Assembly (NCBI GenBank): GCA_012515635.1
Contig: JAAYXZ010000046.1
Location: 1 to 15,277, forward strand
DNA from: Elusimicrobiota bacterium
GTDB lineage: Bacteria; Ratteibacteria; UBA8468; B48-G9; JAFGKM01
Reading direction: 5' to 3'
DNA length: 15,277 nt
The position numbers and the translations under genes were made by a program. How positions within the stretch are numbered: position 1 is the stretch's first letter; every line of letters starts with the position of its first letter. The notes below the pieces were generated by a model. It saw nothing but the letters and a program-made list of their open reading frames with translations, was not told the DNA's origin and ran no database searches. This document shows positions 5,962 to 13,433 of this stretch, piece after piece.

Positions 5962-7322
5962 TGCGGCATATATTTGCGGGAATTGTGTTGTTATCTTTGT
6001 TTTCGGGTTGCGCTCATGTGCAAGAGGTAAGTAATGGGAGAGATTCGTATGCATATGGCGTTATTGCGGAGAGAGAGGATAGGATAGAAGATGCAATCCA
6101 ACACTACAAAGATTCAATACAGAAAGCCGGAGATGATAGTTATCTCTATATGAAATTAGGGAACCTCTATCTCAAAACTCGGGATATTCCGTCAGCAAAG
6201 AAATGTTTTTCAAAGGCGCTTCAACTTACGCCTGAGAAACCAGAGGCGTTGTTTGGGTTGGGTGTATCGTATCTTTTTGAGAATAACTATGACCAAGCCG
6301 CGCTCTATATGGAGCGCGGACTTGCTATAGATAATGAAAACCATTCCATAAGGATGCTGCTCTGTGATATATATGCGGGGATGAATAAAATGGAGCAGGC
6401 GTCCGGGCATTATAAATATCTTGTGGAGGTCTTTCCCGAAAATTATTTGTTTCGCTATAACTACGGAAATATTCTTGAACGTCTTGGGAAAGACGGGGAA
6501 GCGGAGAAAGAGTACCTTAAGTCAGTGGAACTGGCGTATTTCTTTTGGAAGGGGTATTTTGCTTTAGGGAGTTTACACCTAAAGTCGGGAAAAACGAAAG
6601 AGGCCCTACCATATTTTGAGAAAGTGCTTTCTTATAACCCCAATGATTATGTCTCTTATTCTGTTCTTGTCAGCACCTATTATTCGGAGGGCAATAGAGA
6701 AAAGGTAAAGTATTATCTTGAAAAGGCGATTAAGCAAGGGGTAAATCAGGCATATTTTTATCAGTTGCTCGGGATAATATATATTGACGAAAAGAACTAT
6801 GAGAAAGCGGAAGAAGCATTACAAGCAGGTATCAGCATGGAAGACCTCAGCGTGACAGACCTTTCTAATGCGCAGTTTTATATGGGCGTCCTTTACGATA
6901 AGACAGAGAGAAGAGAAGAGATGGAAGATAGTATGAAGCAAGCCATAAAACTGCACCCTGACAATGCTATGGCGCTCAACTATTTAGGTTATACATATCT
7001 TGTTCAGGACAGAAACATAGAAGAGGCGTACAGGATGATAAAAAAAGCGTATGATATTGAGCCGAACAACGGCGCTTTTTTAGATAGTTTGGGATGGGCA
7101 TATTATAAAAAGGGCGACTACCAGTCAGCCCAAAAGTATCTTGAAAGGGCGGCAGAGAAAGAGAAGGACGAGGAGGTATACGGGCATCTGGGACATCTAT
7201 ACCTTAAACTTGAAGAATATGAGAAGGCGTTGCTCTGGTTTGTAAAAGCGCATGAGATAAGCGGTAGTAAAGAGACACAGAAGATTCTCGATGAGATACT
7301 TTGGAAAATTTTGGAAAAATGA
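5961..7322 (+). CDS. TPR-repeat lipoprotein
   Basis: The 453-residue protein begins with a signal peptide whose hydrophobic core IVLLSLF is followed by the lipobox-like LFSGC. Cys17 would be the lipidated residue, although Phe at -3 is not typical. From about residue 28 to 440 the protein is built of roughly eleven to twelve tetratricopeptide repeats. Examples are YLYMKLGNLYLKTRDIPSA, ALNYLGYTYLVQDRNIEEA and FLDSLGWAYYKKGDYQSAQ. The last two pairs resemble TPR proteins common in Deltaproteobacteria and candidate phyla. The expected role is a periplasm-facing scaffold in the outer or inner membrane; the partner is unknown. Its start overlaps the preceding small gene, and its TGA overlaps the ATG of dxs (ATGA), so it is co-translated with both. 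Confidence 0.9.
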   Translation: MRHIFAGIVLLSLFSGCAHVQEVSNGRDSYAYGVIAEREDRIEDAIQHYKDSIQKAGDDSYLYMKLGNLYLKTRDIPSAKKCFSKALQLTPEKPEALFGLGVSYLFENNYDQAALYMERGLAIDNENHSIRMLLCDIYAGMNKMEQASGHYKYLVEVFPENYLFRYNYGNILERLGKDGEAEKEYLKSVELAYFFWKGYFALGSLHLKSGKTKEALPYFEKVLSYNPNDYVSYSVLVSTYYSEGNREKVKYYLEKAIKQGVNQAYFYQLLGIIYIDEKNYEKAEEALQAGISMEDLSVTDLSNAQFYMGVLYDKTERREEMEDSMKQAIKLHPDNAMALNYLGYTYLVQDRNIEEAYRMIKKAYDIEPNNGAFLDSLGWAYYKKGDYQSAQKYLERAAEKEKDEEVYGHLGHLYLKLEEYEKALLWFVKAHEISGSKETQKILDEILWKILEK

Positions 7323-9151
7323 GATTAATTGAAAAAGTTTCGCAACAACCAAGCGTCCTCAAGGAGTTTTCCGTTCAAGAGATGGAGGCACTTGCCGCAG
7401 AGATAAGGCAAGTTATCATAGAGACGGTATCTAAAAATGGCGGACACCTATCTTCTAATTTAGGTATAGTAGAACTTACGTTATCCATTCATAAAATATT
7501 TAATATCCCTCCTGATAAAATTATCTGGGATGTAGGGCACCAGTGTTATACTCATAAACTGCTTACAGGGCGATATAAAAATTTCTCCACTTTAAGGGAG
7601 TATGGCGGTATATCCGGGTATCCTTCCTTTGAGGAGGATGAGAGAGATATATTCAAGACAGGGCATGCGGGAACAGCGATATCATCTGCCACAGGACTAA
7701 AAATAGGGCAGGATGCTCTCGGAGAGCAAGGCAAGGTAATTGCAGTCATAGGGGACGGGGCACTTACTAACGGACTCACATTTGAAGGGCTGAATTATCT
7801 TGGCTCTATCGGGAAGGAACTGCTTATCATACTCAATGATAACAAGATGTCTATATCAGAGACGAAAGGAGCCATGTCTTATTATCTCACAAAACTCATC
7901 ACTTCGCCTTTTCTCAATAAGTCCAGAGAGGAGTTTATTGAGGCGGTAAAGAAGATACCCGGTCTGGGGGAAAACATTCTCCTTTTTGCGAAAGACCTTG
8001 AAAAAAAAGCAAAGTATCTTATAGTTCCCGGGGTGTTTTTTGAGAAGTTGGGGCTTAAGTATCTGGGGCCTATAGACGGTCATAATATGGGAGAACTTAC
8101 GGAGTTGCTTAAAAAAATCAAAGATATAAAAGAACCTGTCCTGTTGCATGTTATCACCCGCAAAGGGAAGGGTTATAGTTTTGTGGAAGAGAGACCTGAT
8201 GATTTTCATGGCGCTTCCCCGTTTGATATGGGAACGGGAACGTTTCTCTCTCAGGGGAAGAAAACCGCAGGGAGTGTTGTAGGCGGAACTCTTGAAGCAT
8301 TGGGTGAAAAAGATGATAAGGTTGTTGTTCTTACCGCAGCGATGGAGAAAGGGCTGGGTTTGGAAGGATTTGCTAAAAAGTTTCCTGAGAGATTCTTTGA
8401 TGTCGGTATTGCTGAAGAGCATTGTGTTGTGTTTGCGGCAGGGTTAGCGAAGGCGGGCATGAGGGTCTTTGTTGCGATGTATTCCACCTTTTTGCAGAGG
8501 TGCTATGACCAGATATTCCATGATATTTGTCTTCAGGGGTTGCCTGTCGTCTTTCTTATTGATAGGGCTGGCATAGTGGGAGAAGACGGTCCGACTCACC
8601 ACGGTGTATTTGATATCTCTTTTTTAAGGTCGCTTCCTAATTTGAAGATATTCGCCCCTTACAGTTTAGAGACCCTTGAAGATGCGATATTGAATGCGGG
8701 GGCTGAGAACGCACCCTGTTTTATCAGGTACCCGAAAGGAAGACTTCCCGAGAGATTGGAGGCGAGGCAAATTGCAGGCAGTGAACTGATTATACTTGGG
8801 TGCGGAAGTATGGCGGAGGCGTCTTTGAAAGCGGTTGATATACTGAAGGAGGACGGGATCTCTGCCTCTTGCCAGTTTGTTGATAGAGTGAAACCTATGA
8901 GCGAAAATCTGCTGAAAGAAATTGATTCTTTTGACAGAATTGTTACGGTGGAGGAAAATGCTATATCAGGAGGTTTTGGCTCAGTTGTCTTTGAACACCT
9001 TGGAGGCAGTAAAAAAGTGTTTAGGATAGGTGTGCCTGATACCTTCATTGAGCACGGCAAAAGAGAGTTTTTGCTTGATAAGTACGGAATGAGTCCTGAA
9101 AAAATAGCAGAGAGGGTGAAAAAATTTTTAAAAGGACAGGGTGATGATTAA
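7319..9151 (+). CDS. dxs: 1-deoxy-D-xylulose-5-phosphate synthase
   Basis: DXS condenses pyruvate and glyceraldehyde 3-phosphate, using thiamine diphosphate, to start the MEP isoprenoid pathway; the product also feeds thiamine and pyridoxal synthesis. The ATG at 7319 (ATGA overlap with the TPR gene) gives 610 residues, slightly short for the family (about 620-640). The DXS-specific order is intact: GGHLSSNLGIVELT (41-54), WDVGHQCYTHKLLTGR (70-85), thiamine motif GDGALTNG to NDNKMSIS (145-180), YLGPIDGHN (248-256), the catalytic Glu in DVGIAEEH (361-368), and EDGPTHHG (422-429) in the transketolase pyrimidine domain. The segment GHAGTAIS replaces the more usual GHSSTSIS. An upstream in-frame TTG at 7301 is less likely to be the start. 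Confidence 0.97.
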   Translation: MRLIEKVSQQPSVLKEFSVQEMEALAAEIRQVIIETVSKNGGHLSSNLGIVELTLSIHKIFNIPPDKIIWDVGHQCYTHKLLTGRYKNFSTLREYGGISGYPSFEEDERDIFKTGHAGTAISSATGLKIGQDALGEQGKVIAVIGDGALTNGLTFEGLNYLGSIGKELLIILNDNKMSISETKGAMSYYLTKLITSPFLNKSREEFIEAVKKIPGLGENILLFAKDLEKKAKYLIVPGVFFEKLGLKYLGPIDGHNMGELTELLKKIKDIKEPVLLHVITRKGKGYSFVEERPDDFHGASPFDMGTGTFLSQGKKTAGSVVGGTLEALGEKDDKVVVLTAAMEKGLGLEGFAKKFPERFFDVGIAEEHCVVFAAGLAKAGMRVFVAMYSTFLQRCYDQIFHDICLQGLPVVFLIDRAGIVGEDGPTHHGVFDISFLRSLPNLKIFAPYSLETLEDAILNAGAENAPCFIRYPKGRLPERLEARQIAGSELIILGCGSMAEASLKAVDILKEDGISASCQFVDRVKPMSENLLKEIDSFDRIVTVEENAISGGFGSVVFEHLGGSKKVFRIGVPDTFIEHGKREFLLDKYGMSPEKIAERVKKFLKGQGDD

Positions 9152-9926
9152 AAAGGTCTTCGTTTTAAGTAATCCTAAAATTAAAGGGATAGAAAAAGAG
9201 CGGGCAAAGATAGAGGGGATGCTGAAGAATTATGGGGTATCATTGGAGAAAACCCCTGATAATGCGGATTTGATTCTTACAATGGGCGGAGACGGAACTT
9301 TTTTGAAGGGGATACACCTTACGAATAACCCGCGCACATTTGTATGCGGCATTAAATACGGAAAGGTGGGGTTTCTCACTTATAGTGTCCAGAATATAGA
9401 GGAGAACCTTAAAAAAATCCTGACAGGAAAAGTTAAAACATCAAAGAGGATATTGCTTGAGGTGATTGTGAAAAAAGAGGGGAAGACCATACGGGAATTC
9501 TGTTTCAATGAAATGGTGGTCTTCAGGAAAGGGGTAAGAATAATAGATGTTACAGTATCTTCCCAAAAAGAGGAGATATTCGGTAAGTTGCGATGTGACG
9601 GACTGATTGTCTCTACGCCGACCGGCTCTACCGCTCACTCCTTTTCGGCGGCAGGACCTGTGGTATCTCCCGATACGGAGTGTCTTCTGATAGTCCCTGT
9701 TGCGCCGCATTCTCTTTGCTGGAGACCTGTGGTGGTCTCTTCAAAAGAGCAGGTTGCTGTTAAGGTGTCGCCTGAAGCGTTGATAGTCATTGATGGACAG
9801 AGAGAGATAGAGATAGGCGCTTCTGACAACGTTATAGTAAAAAAATCAACAAAAAAAGTTAATATTATTATGGATGATGACGGGTTTTTTGACAGGTTGA
9901 AGTCAAAATTCCACTGGGGAAGTTAA
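9144..9926 (+). CDS. nadK: NAD kinase
   Basis: NadK phosphorylates NAD to NADP with ATP or polyphosphate. The 260 residues contain the GGDGT catalytic motif (48-52), the NE pair (122-123, in FNEMVVFRKG), the nucleotide-binding stretch DGLIVSTPTGSTAHSF (152-167), VAPHSLCWRP and DGQ (217-219). The ending FFDRLKSKFHWG is typical of bacterial NadK. The second TPTGSTA residue partner is His instead of the usual Tyr, a mild variant. The start is taken as ATG 9144, because AAAGGA lies 7 bases upstream; GTG 9141 is also possible. It overlaps the end of dxs by 8 bases, so the two are probably translated together. Confidence 0.96.
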   Translation: MIKKVFVLSNPKIKGIEKERAKIEGMLKNYGVSLEKTPDNADLILTMGGDGTFLKGIHLTNNPRTFVCGIKYGKVGFLTYSVQNIEENLKKILTGKVKTSKRILLEVIVKKEGKTIREFCFNEMVVFRKGVRIIDVTVSSQKEEIFGKLRCDGLIVSTPTGSTAHSFSAAGPVVSPDTECLLIVPVAPHSLCWRPVVVSSKEQVAVKVSPEALIVIDGQREIEIGASDNVIVKKSTKKVNIIMDDDGFFDRLKSKFHWGS

Positions 9927-10166
9927 ATGTTTATAGTAACGGTTAAGAGAGACAGGTGTAAAGGTTGCGGGTTGTGTATGGATGTATGCCCTGTGAATGT
10001 GTTTCGGATATCAACACAATTTAATAAACTGGGATACCATTATATTGAGCCGGAAGGGGAAGGGAAAAATAGTTGCACAGGGTGTCAGAGATGTGTTATG
10101 GTATGTCCCGATGTTGCAATAGAGATAGTAAAAGAGACAGCGAAAAACGAAAAGAGCGGTAGATAG
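9927..10166 (+). CDS. 2x[4Fe-4S] ferredoxin, KorD-like (2-oxoacid:ferredoxin oxidoreductase delta subunit type)
   Basis: The 79-residue protein has two full cluster motifs, CKGCGLCMDVCP (Cys 11, 14, 17, 21) and CTGCQRCVMVCP (Cys 50, 53, 56, 60). Each should bind one [4Fe-4S] cluster. The phrases RCKGCGLCMDVCPVNVF, NKLGYHYIEP and CPDVAIEIV match the delta subunits of 2-oxoglutarate and branched-chain 2-oxoacid ferredoxin oxidoreductases more than free ferredoxins. In such operons the alpha, beta and gamma subunits normally follow; here a sugar isomerase follows. The ATG directly abuts the nadK stop, with no gap. It may work with subunits encoded elsewhere or as a general electron carrier. Confidence 0.9.
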   Translation: MFIVTVKRDRCKGCGLCMDVCPVNVFRISTQFNKLGYHYIEPEGEGKNSCTGCQRCVMVCPDVAIEIVKETAKNEKSGR

Positions 10167-10239
10167 CGGTTCTTTCGTTGTTAAGAGCGCTATTATTAAC
10201 GTGGTCTATTTTTAAAAACCCATAAATTAAGGAGGAGAG

Positions 10240-11049
10240 ATGAGAATAGGCGTAATTCCTGATTGTTTCCGTCTCCCTATAAGGGAGGGGATTGCAAAAG
10301 CGGCAGAACTCAATATGGACGGTGTCCAACCATATGCGGTATCAGGAGAACTGGACCCCAGAAATCTTTCAAAGTCGGGCAGAGATGACTTAAAAGAGTT
10401 TGTGGAAAAATTAGGGTTAACAATATCTGCGCTTGTCGGCGATTTTGGAGGGCATGGATTTGGGGACTCAGAAAACCTTGACTGGCGCATTGAACGAACA
10501 AAAGAGGTTGTTGACCTTGCTGTGGACCTTGGTGTAGATGTGGTAACAACACATATAGGGGTGGTTCCAGAAGATGAAAATAATGCGGTATGGAAGATGA
10601 TGGTCCAGTCATTGCCTGAGGTAGGGACATACGCGCACAACAGAGGGGTTTTTCTTGCTACCGAGACCGGTCCTGAGAAAGCTGTTCTCCTCAAAAAACT
10701 GTTAGACACTATAGGCAACCCGGGGCTTAAAGCGAATTATGACCCTGCGAATCTTGTGATGGTGGTTGGTGATGACCCTGTCAAAGGGGTGCATACTTTG
10801 AAGGATTATATCGTTCATACGCATGCAAAAGATGGAATAAAGTTGCCTGACGAGAACGGAAACAAGAGATGGAAAGAGATGCCTTTGGGCGAAGGGAATG
10901 TTAATTTTCCCGAGTATCTGATAGCGCTTAAAGATATTGGATATAACGGATTTTATACTATTGAACGGGAGGTAGGAGCGACCCCTGAGGTGGATATAAT
11001 CAAAGCGCGGAACTTTTTAAGAGCGCTTGCTAATGAGTTAGATATATAA
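10240..11049 (+). CDS. Sugar phosphate isomerase/epimerase, xylose-isomerase-like TIM barrel
   Basis: The 269-residue protein belongs to the AP-endonuclease-2/xylose isomerase-like TIM-barrel superfamily. Visible barrel strands include MRIGVIPD, GVQPYAV, ISALVGDFGG, VVTTHIGV, FLATETG and KANYDPANL. Likely divalent-metal ligands are Glu142 (ATETG), Asp168 (NYDPAN), His195 (VHTHAKD) and Glu242 (YTIERE), the standard set for this family. GEGNVNFPEYL near 217-227 is also typical. The reaction is probably isomerisation or epimerisation of a sugar, inositol derivative or hydroxypyruvate-like substrate; the exact substrate cannot be read from the sequence. A strong AAGGAGG site stands just before the ATG, after a 73-base gap that shows no convincing promoter. 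Confidence 0.88.
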   Translation: MRIGVIPDCFRLPIREGIAKAAELNMDGVQPYAVSGELDPRNLSKSGRDDLKEFVEKLGLTISALVGDFGGHGFGDSENLDWRIERTKEVVDLAVDLGVDVVTTHIGVVPEDENNAVWKMMVQSLPEVGTYAHNRGVFLATETGPEKAVLLKKLLDTIGNPGLKANYDPANLVMVVGDDPVKGVHTLKDYIVHTHAKDGIKLPDENGNKRWKEMPLGEGNVNFPEYLIALKDIGYNGFYTIEREVGATPEVDIIKARNFLRALANELDI

Positions 11050-11137
11050 TAAGGGCAGGTTTTAGTCCGAAAAAGGCGGTGTTTTTATAAAACACACAGA
11101 GAATCTATCGGTAAGTCATTTTTGTTTTTGAGGGAAT

Positions 11138-11146
11138 TGGTATAAA
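11138..11146 (+). promoter_or_regulatory. Extended -10 promoter for the ABC permease gene
   Basis: TGGTATAAA fits the extended -10 form (TGnTATAAT with one mismatch). It lies 22 bases before the ATG at 11169, so the leader would be about 15 bases and would still contain the AAAGGAG ribosome-binding site. No clear -35 is present, as expected for an extended -10 promoter. Confidence 0.5.
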
Positions 11147-11168
11147 ATAAGTAGAGAAAGGAGACATA

Positions 11169-11810
11169 ATGGCAGAACAGAAGAAGATAGAAAAACAGCT
11201 TTCATTACCTTTGAAAAATGCTGTACAAATGAGTGTCAGGAACATGAAAGTCCGTTTCGGGCGGGCTATTATTATTACGACCTCCATTCTTCTGGGGATT
11301 GCCTTTTTAACATCTGTGCGCGCAGGAAATGCGTTTAATATGAGTTTGATACTTAACGGACCTGAGGAGATTAGTTCGCTTTTGGCTGTAGATATTGCGG
11401 AAGTCAACGCAAGGCAGGGATGGCTTGTGTCTCTGTCTCTTCTTGTCTGTATTGTGGGGATTATCAATGCTATGCTTATGTCCGTTACGGAAAGGTCTAA
11501 GGAGATAGGGACGATGAAGTGCCTTGGAGCGCTTGATAAGTTTATTGTGGAACTTTTTCTGTTGGAGTCCCTCGCTCATGGGCTGATAGGTTCTATTGCA
11601 GGCGCTATAATAGGCGTGCTTACGATGACAGTCGTGTATCTTATCCAATACGGGGGACTTATCTTCCAGATTTTCCCGACAGTCGTAATAGTTAAAGATG
11701 TGTTGTTTAGCATATTGCTTGGAACTTTTCTTGCTGTAGTTGGAGCGCTATATCCTGCGTATATATCCGCAAAGATGGAACCGGCCGAAGCAATAAGAAG
11801 AGAAGTATAA
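11169..11810 (+). CDS. Short FtsX-like ABC transporter permease lacking the periplasmic domain
   Basis: This 213-residue membrane protein corresponds to the FtsX/MacB/LolC-type permease core. Four helices are seen at about 33-50, 85-105, 126-158 and 177-198. The family signature NAMLMSVTERSKEIGTMKCL (100-119) is the cytoplasmic coupling helix that meets the ATPase, and YPAYISAKMEPAEAIR closes the protein as in MacB relatives. Usual members are 380-650 residues, with a large periplasmic domain of about 200 residues between helices 1 and 2. Here that loop is only about 35 residues. The conserved core and intact ends argue for a genuine short form rather than a broken gene. The ATPase follows 61 bases later. 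Confidence 0.88.
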   Translation: MAEQKKIEKQLSLPLKNAVQMSVRNMKVRFGRAIIITTSILLGIAFLTSVRAGNAFNMSLILNGPEEISSLLAVDIAEVNARQGWLVSLSLLVCIVGIINAMLMSVTERSKEIGTMKCLGALDKFIVELFLLESLAHGLIGSIAGAIIGVLTMTVVYLIQYGGLIFQIFPTVVIVKDVLFSILLGTFLAVVGALYPAYISAKMEPAEAIRREV

Positions 11811-11834
11811 CAAAAAATAGAATAGATTACAGTT

Positions 11835-11840
11835 TATAAT
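11835..11840 (+). promoter_or_regulatory. TATAAT box before the ABC ATPase gene
   Basis: A perfect TATAAT lies 31 bases before the ATG at 11872. No -35 hexamer or TG extension accompanies it, so it may be chance or an internal promoter. Confidence 0.28.
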
Positions 11841-11871
11841 TAGTAGCGGAAGGTATCAAAAGGGGGCGAAA

Positions 11872-12603
11872 ATGGCGAAAGAAGCAATTGTCCGAACTAT
11901 CGGCGTAAAGAAAAGTTTTATGTTAGGCAAGGTTCCGCTTCACGTCCTTAAGGGTATTGATATTGAAATACTTAAAGGGGAATACATATCTATAATGGGT
12001 CCGTCGGGCAGTGGGAAGACCACGCTATTCAATATGATAGGGGGGCTGGATAAGCCGTCAGAAGGGAAGGTGTATATTGATGAGGTGGACATTGCGCAAC
12101 TTGATGCCTATGAACTTGCGTGGCTCAGATGTAGAAAAATCGGCTATATATTTCAGACATTTAACCTGATACCTGTTATGAGCGCACTGGAAAACGTTAT
12201 GCTGCCTATGATATTCGGGGGTCTATCTACTGATGATGCAAGGAATAAGTCAAGAATGTTACTTGAGTCCGTCGGGCTTGGAGAAAGAGTCAATCATAAG
12301 CCGTTGGAACTCTCAGGTGGACAGCAGCAACGTGTGGCTATAGCAAGGGCTCTGGCAAATGATCCTGCTATCATTCTTGCGGATGAGCCTACGGGGAACC
12401 TCGACTTGAAGACAGGCAAAGAGATTATTAATCTTCTGCGGGAGATGAATAAAGAAAAATGCGTGAGTATCATAACCGCTACCCATGACCTTAAGATGTT
12501 AGATGTCTCTGACCGGGTTATATGGCTTAGGGATGGGATAATAGAAAGGGTAGAAGACAGAGAAAACATTACCATTAAAGTAGGCGAGGTAGAAGGAGAA
12601 TAA
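11872..12603 (+). CDS. ABC transporter ATP-binding protein, MacB/LolD type
   Basis: The 243-residue ATPase has all core motifs: Walker A GPSGSGKTT (43-51), Q-loop Gln95 (YIFQTFNLIP), signature LSGGQQQR (147-154), Walker B ILADEP with catalytic Glu172, D-loop GNLD and switch His205 (TATHD). The FQTFNLIP and ADEPTGNLD wording is typical of the LolD/MacB/FtsE group, which drives mechanotransmission permeases. It therefore pairs with the short permease just upstream. The cargo is not evident: lipoprotein release, peptide or antibiotic export and cell-wall hydrolase control are all known for relatives. A purine-rich AGGGGGCG site stands before the ATG. Confidence 0.93.
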   Translation: MAKEAIVRTIGVKKSFMLGKVPLHVLKGIDIEILKGEYISIMGPSGSGKTTLFNMIGGLDKPSEGKVYIDEVDIAQLDAYELAWLRCRKIGYIFQTFNLIPVMSALENVMLPMIFGGLSTDDARNKSRMLLESVGLGERVNHKPLELSGGQQQRVAIARALANDPAIILADEPTGNLDLKTGKEIINLLREMNKEKCVSIITATHDLKMLDVSDRVIWLRDGIIERVEDRENITIKVGEVEGE

Positions 12604-12620
12604 GCGGGTTCAGTAAGGTT

Positions 12621-13433
12621 ATGAAAAAAGAGGGGATAGGGATTATCGGATGCGGAAATATAGGGTCTATTCTTGTGGATTCCGTTGTAGCATCCCGTAT
12701 ATATCCCCCTTCGTCTGTTTATGTGTCGGATGTCAGAAAAGAACAAACGAAAAAACTCAAAAAAACTCTCAGGGTTGTGCCTGCCGACAATAGAACCATC
12801 GCAGAAAAAGCGAATGTAATTATCATAGCGGTCAAGCCAAACAAGGTAAAAGATGTGTTATCTGAGATAAGCGCTTTGCTTACCCCCTCTACTCTGCTGG
12901 TATCTATAGCGGCAGGAATATCAATAAAGAGCATAGAGAGTTGGACCTGTGGCAACCCTGTTCCTGTAATAAGGGTGATGCCTAACATCAACATAAAGGT
13001 AAAGGCGGGAATACTCCCTTACTGTGCCGGAAGATATGGGGCTAAATACTGTAAAACAGCCGAGAAAATCTTTTCGCCGCTTGGTATGGTCTTTAAACTT
13101 CCTGAAAGCAAGTTTGATGTAATCACTGCGATATCGGGAAGCGGTCCCGGTTTTTTGTTTTATATTGCCGAATGCTTGAAGCAGATAAGCAAAGAAAAAG
13201 GGCTTACAGAGAAGCAGTCGGATACAATAACCAGATATCTTTTTTATGGGTCGGCTAAGATGCTTTTTGAGACAGGCATAGACCCTGAAGAACTAAAAGT
13301 TATGGTAACTTCTCCCGGTGGAACAACGGAGGCAGGGCTTAAAGTGTTTAAAACGAAAAGGTTTTCGCAGATATTGAAAAATGTTATTGACAAGGCGGAG
13401 GCGAAGAGCAGGGAATTGAGGAAAAAATCATGA
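12621..13433 (+). CDS. proC: Pyrroline-5-carboxylate reductase
   Basis: ProC reduces 1-pyrroline-5-carboxylate to proline with NAD(P)H, the last step of proline synthesis. The 270-residue protein (standard about 265-280) opens with the Rossmann motif GIIGCGNIG (7-15) and continues with IIIAVKP, SIAAGISI (95-102), VIRVMPN (116-122) and the dimer and active-site segments ISGSGPGF (171-178) and VTSPGGTTEAGL (229-240). Gly follows SGSGP where Ala is usual, a minor change. The reading frame starts 18 bases after the ATPase gene, and its end overlaps the next start (ATGA). proA and proB are not in the window. Confidence 0.96.
   Translation: MKKEGIGIIGCGNIGSILVDSVVASRIYPPSSVYVSDVRKEQTKKLKKTLRVVPADNRTIAEKANVIIIAVKPNKVKDVLSEISALLTPSTLLVSIAAGISIKSIESWTCGNPVPVIRVMPNINIKVKAGILPYCAGRYGAKYCKTAEKIFSPLGMVFKLPESKFDVITAISGSGPGFLFYIAECLKQISKEKGLTEKQSDTITRYLFYGSAKMLFETGIDPEELKVMVTSPGGTTEAGLKVFKTKRFSQILKNVIDKAEAKSRELRKKS

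Noticed and set aside
7856..8422. 188-codon minus-strand frame inside dxs
   Set aside because: Fully opposite a well-conserved enzyme gene; a shadow frame.
10146..10179. Inverted repeat AACGAAA / TTTCGTT around the ferredoxin stop codon
   Set aside because: Only 7 perfect pairs with a 20-base loop and no T-run; too weak to call a terminator.
10167..10239. Promoter or riboswitch before the sugar isomerase gene
   Set aside because: The 73-base gap has TATTAT-like and TTGTTA-like words but not at usable spacing, and no structured leader is evident. Only the ribosome-binding site is clear.
11079..11095. Perfect 7-bp inverted repeat GTGTTTT-TAT-AAAACAC as terminator
   Set aside because: The stem is AT-rich, with no T-run after it on either strand. 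It could be a weak hairpin or an operator, but nothing else supports that.
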